Below, one piece after another: positions 1 to 5,911 of a stretch of DNA of 5,930 bases. Position 1 is the stretch's first letter. Every line of letters begins with the position of its first letter. Below the pieces are notes generated by a model. It worked only from the letters and a program-made list of their open reading frames with translations, ran no database searches and was not told the DNA's origin. The stretch covers positions 1-5,930 of the forward strand of contig CAZIPP010000089.1 of NCBI GenBank assembly GCA_964541215.1, read 5' to 3'. The stretch comes from SIG469 sp964541215. GTDB lineage: Bacteria > Bacillota > Clostridia > Oscillospirales > Oscillospiraceae. A program made the translations under genes and the position numbers.

Positions 1-35
1 CTGTTGACAGATACTATCAGAGAACTGTTGGTTGA
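1..35 (+). CDS. 3' end of a solute-binding lipoprotein paralogue (partial)
   Basis: Only the final ten codons and the TGA stop (33-35) are present, reading VDRYYQRTVG in frame from base 3. They are identical in DNA to the last codons of the full gene ending at 2044, and the identity continues 20 nt beyond the stop. The simplest reading is that an upstream gene encodes a paralogue of the complete solute-binding lipoprotein, at least at its C-terminus. Nothing else of this gene is visible, so its length and specificity are unknown. A caution is that the shared block is exactly 55 bp and begins at base 1, which fits an assembly-graph end. The fragment could therefore represent a copy-number or strain variant rather than a separately placed gene. 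Confidence 0.6.
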   Translation, partial: VDRYYQRTVG

Positions 36-55
36 TCAGTTTCTGACAGCTGAAT
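1..55 (+). repeat. 55-bp exact direct repeat, copy 1
   Basis: Bases 1-55 are identical to 2010-2064, covering ten codons, the stop and 20 nt of 3' untranslated sequence. The copies diverge abruptly at 56 versus 2065. The left limit is simply the window edge, so the true repeat may be longer. Confidence 0.95.
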
Positions 56-75
56 TGATAATAAAGCCATATTAT

Positions 76-108
76 AACCTCCGGAGCTTTCGCTCCGGAG
101 GTTTTTTT
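76..108 (+). terminator. Rho-independent terminator of the upstream gene
   Basis: An 11-bp perfect stem (77-87 with 92-102, core CCTCCGGAGC/GCTCCGGAGG) closes a TTTC loop and runs into seven T residues (102-108). It lies about 41 nt after the stop at 35 and separates the upstream gene from the next promoter. Confidence 0.95.
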
Positions 109-153
109 GCTGCTTTTAATTTTATTGATTCTAAATATTTTTACCCAAACGCC

Positions 154-182
154 TTGACTTGTTTGCGTGGGTTTTGTATAAT
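154..182 (+). promoter_or_regulatory. Sigma-A type promoter for the solute-binding lipoprotein
   Basis: A -35 box TTGACT (154-159) and a perfect -10 box TATAAT (177-182) are separated by 17 bp. Transcription should start near 189, giving a leader of about 55 nt before the ATG at 245. The near-consensus boxes predict strong expression, which agrees with the codon choice of the gene. Three ATTGTG hexamers (185-190, 196-201, 216-221) lie at and just after the start site. Confidence 0.88.
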
Positions 183-230
183 CTATTGTGTAAATATTGT
201 GAAGAAGGTGTTGCAATTGTGAAAATAAGA

Positions 231-236
231 AAGGAG
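231..236 (+). promoter_or_regulatory. Ribosome binding site of the lipoprotein gene
   Basis: AAGGAG lies 8 nt before the ATG at 245. It fixes the start, and the protein then begins directly with a lipoprotein signal peptide. Confidence 0.9.
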
Positions 237-244
237 ACGAAAAA

Positions 245-2044
245 ATGAAGAAATCACGCTTACCAGCCTTGCTGTTGGTTTTGGCTATGCTTGTAGCTGT
301 GATGGCAGGCTGTGCTAAGGAAGAAGCTCCTCCAGCAGAAGAACCGCCTGCCAGCGAAGCGCCCCCCGCCAGCGAAGCTCCCCCGGCAGAAGACCCCCCT
401 GCAGAAGAAACTCCTCCTGCTGAGGAAGTTCCCGCAGAACCTGAAGTCGAAGAAGAACCTGGTATCATCTCCGGCTACACTGAGATCGGCACCCCTATCG
501 TAGACTACAAGTATGAACTTCCTCTGTTTGAGCCGGGCGAACACAGCTTTTCCGTTTGGGTGTCCATGTCTGAAGGCCTTGGCAAATTTATGCCCAATGG
601 CTTTGAAGACTGTATCGGTTATCAGGAATCCGCAAAGATGACTGGTGTTGAGCTGGAATTTGTCTTTGCAGTATCTCAGGCTAACCAGGAAAAGTTCAAT
701 CTGATGATAGCGTCTGAGGATTATACCGACATCATCACCAATGTTAATATGATTTGGACCTCTGGCTATGACTATGCTATTGAAGAAGATATCTTTATCG
801 ATTTGACTGAAATGATCGAAACCAGCATGCCTGTCTATAAGGCTCTGTACGACCAGCTGGAAGACGACGTAAAGCGTGATCTGCATACCGACAGCGGTAA
901 TTTCCCTGTTCTGTACTCCCTGAACTATGATTATGCAGAGCAGAGCGAAGGTCCCATGATCCGCCGCGACTATCTTGAAAAAGTCGGCATGGATATCCCT
1001 GAGACTTATGACGATTGGGACGAAGTATTGCACGCATTCAAGACTGAGCTGAATCTGCCCCAGCCTCTGATGCTGCCCAAGGGAATAGTACATACCAGCA
1101 ACATGGTAATGTCCGGATTTGGTGTTTCCGGTACCTTCTCTACCTTCCCCATGATCTCTGAGCCCTACTATCAGGTTGATGGCGAGGTCAAGTATGGTGT
1201 TGTTGAACCTGGCTTCAAAGAGTATATGGAAATGATCTCCGGTTGGTATTCCGAAGGCATCATCTCCTCCGAATTCATGGTCCTCAACGACAACCCCATG
1301 GGCTCCACTTACACTTCCGAGATCAGCAACGGCAACGCCGGTATCTTCTTTGCCGACGGCATGATGATCGAAAACTATGTCACCGCCGGTACTGCCGGTA
1401 ACCCCGATTATGACATCTGGGCTATTCCCGACCCCGTTAAGGAAGAAGGTCAGATCAACCACTTCCTGTCCAAGAAATCTCCCATCTCCGGCAGACTGTC
1501 CAACATCAGTGTTACCACTGCTGTTGAAGACGTTGAAGCTCTTGGCAAATACCTCGACTGGTACTTCACTGAAGAAGGCGCAGTTATGGCTTCCGGTGGT
1601 CCCGAAGGTCGTGCCTGGGAATATGATGCCGATGGCAACAGAGTTTACACCGAAGAATGGAACACCTCTGAGATACCCAGAGGTCAGAGAGGTCAGCTTT
1701 ACGCTTTCGGTTCTCTGCCCCTGCTGACGCAGGACAATATGCCGGAAACCGAAGTTTATCCCGTTCAGGAAGCTGCCGGTCCAATTTGGGAAGCCAACGC
1801 TGACAGCGCATATGTAATGCCCTCCAGCCTGTCTGTCTCCAATGAGGAATCTGAAGAATACACAAAAATCTACAACGATATCCAGACTTATATCGAAGAA
1901 AACCTTGCTCGCTTTGTCACCGGTGACAACCCCATGAGCGATTGGGACGCTTTCGTCGATCACATCATGGAAATGGGTCTGGAAGACTGCATCGCCATCA
2001 AGCAGACTGCTGTTGACAGATACTATCAGAGAACTGTTGGTTGA
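245..2044 (+). CDS. Extracellular solute-binding lipoprotein (ABC importer, LipO/carbohydrate type)
   Basis: This 599-residue protein is a probable substrate-capturing lipoprotein of an ABC importer, anchored to the outer face of the membrane. Seen in the sequence: a positive N-terminus (MKKSR), a hydrophobic stretch (about 6-21) and a lipobox MAGC with the acylated cysteine at 23. A Pro/Glu/Ala-rich linker follows (24-73), then a two-lobed binding-protein body. Recognisable family segments are the RRDYLEKVGMDIPETYDDW region (about 240-258), WAIPDP (392-397) and GGPEGRAWEYDADGNRVY (451-468), all typical of LipO/YtcQ-like family 1 binding proteins. The linker explains why it is somewhat longer than usual relatives. 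It has its own promoter and terminator, and no permease or ATPase gene is in the window, so its transporter must be encoded elsewhere. Ile, Asp, Asn and Pro codons are strongly C-ending in the middle of the gene, unlike the ATA-rich exporters downstream, suggesting high expression. The substrate is unknown; oligosaccharide is the default guess for the family. Confidence 0.9.
   Translation: MKKSRLPALLLVLAMLVAVMAGCAKEEAPPAEEPPASEAPPASEAPPAEDPPAEETPPAEEVPAEPEVEEEPGIISGYTEIGTPIVDYKYELPLFEPGEHSFSVWVSMSEGLGKFMPNGFEDCIGYQESAKMTGVELEFVFAVSQANQEKFNLMIASEDYTDIITNVNMIWTSGYDYAIEEDIFIDLTEMIETSMPVYKALYDQLEDDVKRDLHTDSGNFPVLYSLNYDYAEQSEGPMIRRDYLEKVGMDIPETYDDWDEVLHAFKTELNLPQPLMLPKGIVHTSNMVMSGFGVSGTFSTFPMISEPYYQVDGEVKYGVVEPGFKEYMEMISGWYSEGIISSEFMVLNDNPMGSTYTSEISNGNAGIFFADGMMIENYVTAGTAGNPDYDIWAIPDPVKEEGQINHFLSKKSPISGRLSNISVTTAVEDVEALGKYLDWYFTEEGAVMASGGPEGRAWEYDADGNRVYTEEWNTSEIPRGQRGQLYAFGSLPLLTQDNMPETEVYPVQEAAGPIWEANADSAYVMPSSLSVSNEESEEYTKIYNDIQTYIEENLARFVTGDNPMSDWDAFVDHIMEMGLEDCIAIKQTAVDRYYQRTVG
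350..378 (+). repeat. Short in-frame repeat in the Pro/Glu linker
   Basis: The 11-mer GCCAGCGAAGC occurs at 350-360 and again at 368-378, an 18-nt (six-codon) period encoding repeated PPASEA units. Degenerate PPAEE/PPAED units continue to about 430. It lies wholly inside the lipoprotein linker and probably arose by slippage. Confidence 0.75.
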
Positions 2045-2064
2045 TCAGTTTCTGACAGCTGAAT
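2010..2064 (+). repeat. 55-bp exact direct repeat, copy 2
   Basis: Identical to bases 1-55. It covers the last codons of the complete lipoprotein gene, its stop (2042-2044) and the first 20 nt of the 3' untranslated region. Sequence after 2064 is unrelated to that after 55. Confidence 0.95.
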
Positions 2065-2079
2065 AAGTGATTTGGTGTT

Positions 2080-2111
2080 ACCCCCGAAGCTTTTGCTTCG
2101 GGGGTGATTTT
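2080..2111 (+). terminator. Rho-independent terminator of the lipoprotein gene
   Basis: An 11-bp perfect stem (2080-2090 with 2095-2105, core CCCCCGAAGC/GCTTCGGGGG) closes a TTTT loop. The trailing T-tract is short and interrupted (GATTTT), so termination may rely mainly on the very stable stem. It has the same architecture as the terminator at 76-108 but a different stem sequence. Confidence 0.88.
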
Positions 2112-2129
2112 AATGAAAGAAGAAAAGCC

Positions 2130-2158
2130 TTGCATACGAACAAATAATGTGTTATAAT
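2130..2158 (+). promoter_or_regulatory. Promoter of the MATE exporter / hydrolase operon
   Basis: A -35 box TTGCAT (2130-2135) and a perfect -10 box TATAAT (2153-2158) are 17 bp apart. The TG at 2150-2151 gives an extended -10 (TGTTATAAT). Transcription should start near 2165. The spacer holds an imperfect 15-bp dyad (2139-2153, AACAAATAATGTGTT, six of seven pairs matching) that could be an operator. Confidence 0.85.
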
Positions 2159-2196
2159 AAAAACGAATCAGTTGATAAATAAAAACTATGACACTG

Positions 2197-2202
2197 AAAG
2201 GA
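2197..2202 (+). promoter_or_regulatory. Ribosome binding site deciding the first MATE start
   Basis: AAAGGA lies 8 nt before the ATG at 2211. An in-frame TTG at 2172 would be only about 7 nt after the predicted transcription start and has no ribosome site, so ATG 2211 is preferred. Confidence 0.75.
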
Positions 2203-2210
2203 AAAACAGT

Positions 2211-3551
2211 ATGAAAGGCGACCTTACTCAGGGCAAACCCCTAAATGTTATATGGCGTTTTTCGCTGCCGCTGCTGCTGTCTACCGCGCTGCAGCAGATG
2301 TATAATATCGTAGACAGTATAATCGTCGGTCAGCTCACCGGAGCGCCGGGACTGGCCGCCATAGGCGCGGCGTATCCCATAACGCTGTTCTACATAGCGT
2401 TTGCCACCGGCGCGTCCATGGGCTGTTCCGTGACCATATCCCAGCTGTTCGGCGCAAAAGAGCTTGGCAGAATGAAAACTGCCATATTTACGGCGTTGTT
2501 GGCTCTCTGTGCTTGCGGCGCGGTATTGGCGGTGGCGGGCGTCCTGATAAGCTCGGGATTGATGACTCTTTTGAAGACCCCTGACCATATCCATCCCAAC
2601 GCAACAGCGTACCTTGCCATTTATTCGGCAGGCGTGTTCCCCATGTTTATTTACAACGCCTCTACAGCGATCTACACAGGTCTGGGAGATTCAAAGCGAC
2701 CGCTTTATTTTCTTCTGATGTCGTCCATACTGAACATTATTCTGGACTATATCGCCGTAGGTCCTCTCGGCATGGGCGTTGCGGGTGCGGCATGGGCAAC
2801 CACCATATCTCAGACAGTGGCTGCGATCCTGGCGGTAACGCTTGTGATAAGAAAGACTGCAAATGTTAAGACAGACGAACCGTATCAGCGCTTTGATAAA
2901 GGGATATTGCTGGAAATGAGCCGTATTGCCCTTCCCAGCATATTCCAGCAGAGCTGTGTGGCACTGTGTCATACCATTTTGCAGAGCCTTGTCAACAGCT
3001 TCGACACGGCGGTCATTGCGGGTTACGAGGCAGCGTCCAAGCTGCACAACTTTGCCTATATGTGCTTCAACACGCTTGGCACAGCCCTGTCCAGCTTTGT
3101 TGCCCAGAACTACGGAGCCCGAAAGCCGGACAGAATAAAGGAAGGCTTCAAGGTCTCGACCCTGCTTTGCTTTGGCTTCACCCTTGCGGTCATTGCCATA
3201 TTCCAGCTGTTCCCGGCTCAGCTTACAGGATTGTTCGCGGATGCGCAGGCAGAGCCTGAGGTCATCGAAGTGGGAGTAAACTACCTGCGTATAATCTCTC
3301 CTGTGTATTCCATAATCTGTTTCATCATAACCACCGGCGGACTGCTTCGCGGTCTTGGAAAGAGCATGACTTTCTTTGTGGAAACGTTGATAGAATTTGC
3401 GGTTCGTGTTACAATGTGCTTTGTTCTTACAAGCGTTCTTGCCAGCTATACTGGTCTGATGTGGGCGTGGTATTTTGGCTCGCCCTGCGGCTTTGCCATG
3501 TGCGTATTTTTGTACATCAGAACGAAAAATACAGTTTTGTCAGAGGAATAA
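2211..3551 (+). CDS. MATE family multidrug exporter (first copy)
   Basis: This 446-residue integral membrane protein belongs to the MATE (NorM/DinF/MepA-like) family, cation-coupled antiporters that expel drugs and other organic compounds across the cytoplasmic membrane. The length fits the usual 440-460 residues and twelve membrane helices. Visible family features are Pro20 and Asp35 in the first helix (LQQMYNIVDSIIVGQ), the GLGDSKRP loop at 157-164 between N-lobe helices, and the start of the second pseudo-symmetric half at ALPSIFQQ, with Pro242 mirroring Pro20. The Asp is at the position used for cation coupling in characterised members. It has its own promoter and is followed after 25 nt, without a terminator, by the hydrolase gene, so the two are probably co-transcribed. 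Frequent ATA codons suggest lower expression than the lipoprotein. Substrate cannot be read from the sequence; the hydrolase neighbour points to a phenolic compound as inference only. Confidence 0.93.
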   Translation: MKGDLTQGKPLNVIWRFSLPLLLSTALQQMYNIVDSIIVGQLTGAPGLAAIGAAYPITLFYIAFATGASMGCSVTISQLFGAKELGRMKTAIFTALLALCACGAVLAVAGVLISSGLMTLLKTPDHIHPNATAYLAIYSAGVFPMFIYNASTAIYTGLGDSKRPLYFLLMSSILNIILDYIAVGPLGMGVAGAAWATTISQTVAAILAVTLVIRKTANVKTDEPYQRFDKGILLEMSRIALPSIFQQSCVALCHTILQSLVNSFDTAVIAGYEAASKLHNFAYMCFNTLGTALSSFVAQNYGARKPDRIKEGFKVSTLLCFGFTLAVIAIFQLFPAQLTGLFADAQAEPEVIEVGVNYLRIISPVYSIICFIITTGGLLRGLGKSMTFFVETLIEFAVRVTMCFVLTSVLASYTGLMWAWYFGSPCGFAMCVFLYIRTKNTVLSEE

Positions 3552-3564
3552 AGGAAGAAAAATC

Positions 3565-3571
3565 AGGAGGT
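3565..3571 (+). promoter_or_regulatory. Strong ribosome binding site of the hydrolase gene
   Basis: AGGAGGT is a near-perfect anti-16S match 5 nt before the ATG at 3577. It is the strongest Shine-Dalgarno sequence in the window and lies in the 25-nt gap after the first MATE gene, suggesting efficient translation of the second operon gene. Confidence 0.9.
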
Positions 3572-3576
3572 AAACC

Positions 3577-4337
3577 ATGCAGTATATTCCCAACGCCGGG
3601 CAGACTTATATGCCTTTTACAGACAATATCAATATTCCCACTTTGCCTTACACTCCGCTCGACAGACCGGATCCGCCTATTCCCGAGCTGGAGCTTTCCG
3701 CAAAGTTTATCGACAGGGGATATGTGCTTGGAGCACAGTGTCAGCACTTTTTGCCCGGAGTCAGCGCAAAGATGCTGGACTGGTTCTGGGGAAATATGGA
3801 GAAGTGTTATTATCTGTGGGCGCCCGGTTCCCACAAACGGTTCAATTGGGTGCGTCCGCCATGGGAATACGGTTTTGAAAAATCTGCCCATATCATATCT
3901 GAAGCTGTAGGTCAGGGCATCCCGGTATTCGGCGGCAGCGGCATCCAGATAAACAGGCTGGCTGTTGAGGAGTGGTTCCCGTTCACTACTCATCTTGACC
4001 ATGTCATTTGCGAAGGCGTGTTCAATGACCTCGGTGAGTTTGTAGACAGCACGATCCATATGTGGCAGGATGCTCCCGGCGGAGCGGTTCATGTAACCGC
4101 GTCGGTGGTCAACCCCAACATTTCCGAGCCGCCTGCTTTTATCAAAGAGATAATTGCGGCCGATCCCGATTCGCCCATAGTTGCGCCTGCTTCAACAGAC
4201 CATGCGGAATACGAAGCTGCCATGTGGCCAAAATTCCTGCCTCAGATGTACGCCCTTTGGGAGCATCATCCCGATCCTTCTCAGAGCTATCCCAGCGATC
4301 TGAGAGTGCAGGAAAAGGATGGCGTGCTGACCTACAT
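3577..4337 (+). CDS. PhlG/phloretin hydrolase family zinc hydrolase (3' end lost in gap)
   Basis: 253 complete codons are visible before the N run. I recognise the DAPG hydrolase family, which includes PhlG (2,4-diacetylphloroglucinol to monoacetylphloroglucinol plus acetate) and phloretin hydrolase of Eubacterium ramulus (phloretin to phloroglucinol plus phloretic acid). Members are cytosolic, zinc-dependent C-C hydrolases with a START-like fold. Supporting segments are MLDWFWGN...YYLWAPGSHKRFNW (66-91), HIISEAVGQG (105-114) and DHAEYEAAMWPKFLPQMY (208-225). The last matches the family's H-x3-E metal motif followed by FLPxxY. Candidate zinc ligands are His86, Glu109, His209 and Glu213, by analogy with the two His and two Glu of PhlG. 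No signal peptide is seen. Known members are about 270-295 residues, so only a short tail should be missing. The frame happens to stay open across the 100 N to a stop at 4492-4494, but the gap size is probably arbitrary, so that end is not trustworthy. The exact substrate is unknown. Confidence 0.72.
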
Positions 4338-4437
4338 NNNNNNNNNNNNNNNNNNNNNNNNNNNNNNNNNNNNNNNNNNNNNNNNNNNNNNNNNNNNNNN
4401 NNNNNNNNNNNNNNNNNNNNNNNNNNNNNNNNNNNNN
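4338..4437. other. Assembly gap of exactly 100 N
   Basis: A run of 100 N is the conventional filler for a scaffold join of unknown size. The C-terminus of the hydrolase, and possibly a terminator or a small gene, could be hidden here. Any frame inference across it is unsafe. Confidence 0.98.
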
Positions 4438-4494
4438 GTCGTTGAGGCTTTTGCGTTGCCTATTGACTTAAATGGATATATGCGCTATCATTAA
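4438..4494 (+). other. Possible hydrolase C-terminal tail, or non-coding promoter DNA
   Basis: If the gap were a multiple of three, 18 codons would extend the hydrolase to a TAA at 4492-4494 (ending NGYMRYH). I see no family resemblance in this tail. The same bases contain a well-formed promoter (4463-4491), so this stretch may simply be intergenic. Confidence 0.3.
4463..4491 (+). promoter_or_regulatory. Promoter of the second MATE exporter
   Basis: A -35 box TTGACT (4463-4468) and a -10 box TATCAT (4486-4491) are separated by 17 bp. Transcription should begin near 4498, giving a leader of about 47 nt before ATG 4545. It makes the second exporter at least partly independent of the upstream operon. 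Confidence 0.78.
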
Positions 4495-4503
4495 CATGTT
4501 AAT
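4490..4503. promoter_or_regulatory. Operator-like perfect palindrome (MarR/SlyA-like box 1)
   Basis: ATTAACATGTTAAT is a perfect 14-bp palindrome that overlaps the end of the -10 box and the predicted transcription start. Its core TTAACATGTTAA fits the TTAnCAnGnTAA pattern shared with the SlyA box (TTAGCAAGCTAA). A bound repressor here would block RNA polymerase. No regulator gene is in the window. Confidence 0.6.
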
Positions 4504-4505
4504 TA

Positions 4506-4517
4506 TTAGCAGGCTAA
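4506..4517. promoter_or_regulatory. Operator-like inverted repeat (MarR/SlyA-like box 2)
   Basis: TTAGCAGGCTAA is an inverted repeat with perfect 5-bp arms (TTAGC/GCTAA) and differs from the SlyA consensus box at one central base. It starts 15 bp after box 1, in the early transcribed leader. Confidence 0.6.
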
Positions 4518-4532
4518 ATTTTTATGTGTGTC

Positions 4533-4540
4533 AAGGTAGG
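4533..4540 (+). promoter_or_regulatory. Ribosome binding site deciding the second MATE start
   Basis: AAGGTAGG lies shortly before ATG 4545: AAGG is 8 nt upstream and AGG 4 nt upstream. The in-frame ATG at 4524 has no purine-rich site before it, so 4545 is preferred. Confidence 0.65.
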
Positions 4541-4544
4541 AAAA

Positions 4545-5909
4545 ATGAAAAAGGAAAAACAGATAATTCAGGATTTGACAACAGGAAGCGTGACCAAGCT
4601 GCTTCTGGTTTTTGCGTTTCCGATGCTGATGTCCAATCTGCTGCAAACAGTTTATAACATGGTGGACATGATAGTAATTGGTCAGTTCGTTGGCAGTACA
4701 GGTTTGTCCGCCGTTTCCATAGGCGCTGATATACTGCACTTTCTGACCTTTGTGGGCATGGGATTTTCCAATGCGGGTCAGGTAATACTGTCGCAGAACA
4801 TCGGCGCGGGAAACAGAGACAGGATAAAGGGAACCATCGGTACAATGTTTACCATTATTCTTGGAATATCCATCGTTATCAGCGCGGTATGTCTTTTTGC
4901 CATAGACCCCATCCTTAAAGCAATGAATACCCCCGAAGAGGCATATGCCTATGCCCGGCAGTATGGTATTACCTGCATGGCGGGTCTGTTCTTTATCTAT
5001 GGTTACAACATGGTCAGCGCCATACTTCGCGGCATGGGCGACTCAAAGCATCCTTTCATTATAATCGCTGTTGCCGCGCTCACCAATCTGGTGCTCGACC
5101 TGATATTTGTTGCGGGTTTCGGCATGGGACCTTTTGGCGCGGCTCTTGCAACCGTCATCGGTCAGGGACTCAGCTTTGTATGGGCAATATACTTCCTGTT
5201 TAAAAACAGGGAAGCTTTTGGATTTGATTTCAAGCTCAAGAGCTTTATTCCCAATAAGGAGATACTTCCTGTATATATCAAGCTGGCTCTGCCAATGTGC
5301 CTGCAGTCGGCCGCGATACATTTCTCCATGCTGTTCGTCAATTCCTATATCAACGCCTACGGTGTAACTGCTTCCGCTGTAACGGGCATCGGCAACAAGC
5401 TGGGTTCCATCACTGCTGTTGTTACAAATGCGCTGTCCACTGCCGGCAGCTCCATGGTTGGTCAGAACCTTGGTGCGGAGAAATACGACCGCATCCCGAA
5501 GATCATTGGCGTATCCATGGTGGCAGATCTGGCATTTGCGGCGGTACTTTCCATTGCTACCATATTCTTCCCCGAAGCCATTTTCGGTATTTTCAACTCC
5601 GATCCGGAGGTTCTGGATATGGCAATGACATACATCCCGGTAGCTGTGCTGCTGTATCTGGGATTTGCTCTCAGGTCACCGTTCTTCGCGCTTATCAACG
5701 GCTCCGGAAACGCAAGACTGAATCTGTGTGTCGGTCTGCTGGACGGTGTTGTCTGCCGCATCGGTCTTGCGATGCTCCTTGGTATTACCATGGGAATGGG
5801 TATCCATGGCTTCTGGTACGGAAACGCTCTGGCGGGATATATGCCCTTTGTTATCGGCGGCATATACTATGTCAGTGGTAAATGGAAAACAAGAAGAGTT
5901 GTTAAATAA
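4545..5909 (+). CDS. MATE family multidrug exporter (second copy)
   Basis: This 454-residue membrane protein is a second MATE family antiporter, clearly diverged from the one at 2211. Features seen: Pro26 and Asp41 in the first helix (LLQTVYNMVDMIVIGQFVG), the GMGDSKHP loop at 163-170, and the second half starting near LALPMCLQS with Pro250 matching Pro26. Length and the hydrophobic pattern fit twelve helices with no truncation or frameshift. The C-terminus is short and basic (GKWKTRRVVK), as expected for a cytosolic tail. It has its own promoter carrying two MarR/SlyA-like inverted repeats, so expression is probably inducible. Its presence beside the PhlG-like hydrolase and another MATE gene suggests related substrates or products, though paired MATE genes also occur without functional linkage. 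Drug specificity is not predictable from the sequence. Confidence 0.93.
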   Translation: MKKEKQIIQDLTTGSVTKLLLVFAFPMLMSNLLQTVYNMVDMIVIGQFVGSTGLSAVSIGADILHFLTFVGMGFSNAGQVILSQNIGAGNRDRIKGTIGTMFTIILGISIVISAVCLFAIDPILKAMNTPEEAYAYARQYGITCMAGLFFIYGYNMVSAILRGMGDSKHPFIIIAVAALTNLVLDLIFVAGFGMGPFGAALATVIGQGLSFVWAIYFLFKNREAFGFDFKLKSFIPNKEILPVYIKLALPMCLQSAAIHFSMLFVNSYINAYGVTASAVTGIGNKLGSITAVVTNALSTAGSSMVGQNLGAEKYDRIPKIIGVSMVADLAFAAVLSIATIFFPEAIFGIFNSDPEVLDMAMTYIPVAVLLYLGFALRSPFFALINGSGNARLNLCVGLLDGVVCRIGLAMLLGITMGMGIHGFWYGNALAGYMPFVIGGIYYVSGKWKTRRVVK

Positions 5910-5911
5910 AG

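Noticed and set aside
4..222. A 72-codon open frame across the first terminator and promoter
   Set aside because: It begins at a TTG without a ribosome site, runs through a strong terminator hairpin and the -35/-10 boxes, and overlaps the true gene end in another frame.
260..1963. A 567-codon open frame on the minus strand, antisense to the lipoprotein gene
   Set aside because: It is a mirror of the biased codon use of the real gene: no ribosome site, no recognisable domain, low-complexity Phe/Arg-rich ends, and it lies entirely inside a well-supported gene.
2172..2210. Upstream TTG start that would add 13 residues to the first MATE protein
   Set aside because: It lies almost at the predicted transcription start and lacks a ribosome site, while ATG 2211 has AAAGGA 8 nt upstream and gives a typical MATE N-terminus.
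2045..2210. Possible riboswitch or small RNA between the lipoprotein and the first MATE gene
   Set aside because: After the terminator and promoter only about 45 nt of leader remain, with no stable or recognisable fold.
3517..4092. A 191-codon minus-strand open frame opposite the hydrolase
   Set aside because: It is a shadow of the hydrolase frame, with no family resemblance and no translation signals.
4524..4544. Upstream ATG start that would add 7 residues to the second MATE protein
   Set aside because: No purine-rich ribosome site precedes it; ATG 4545 has one.
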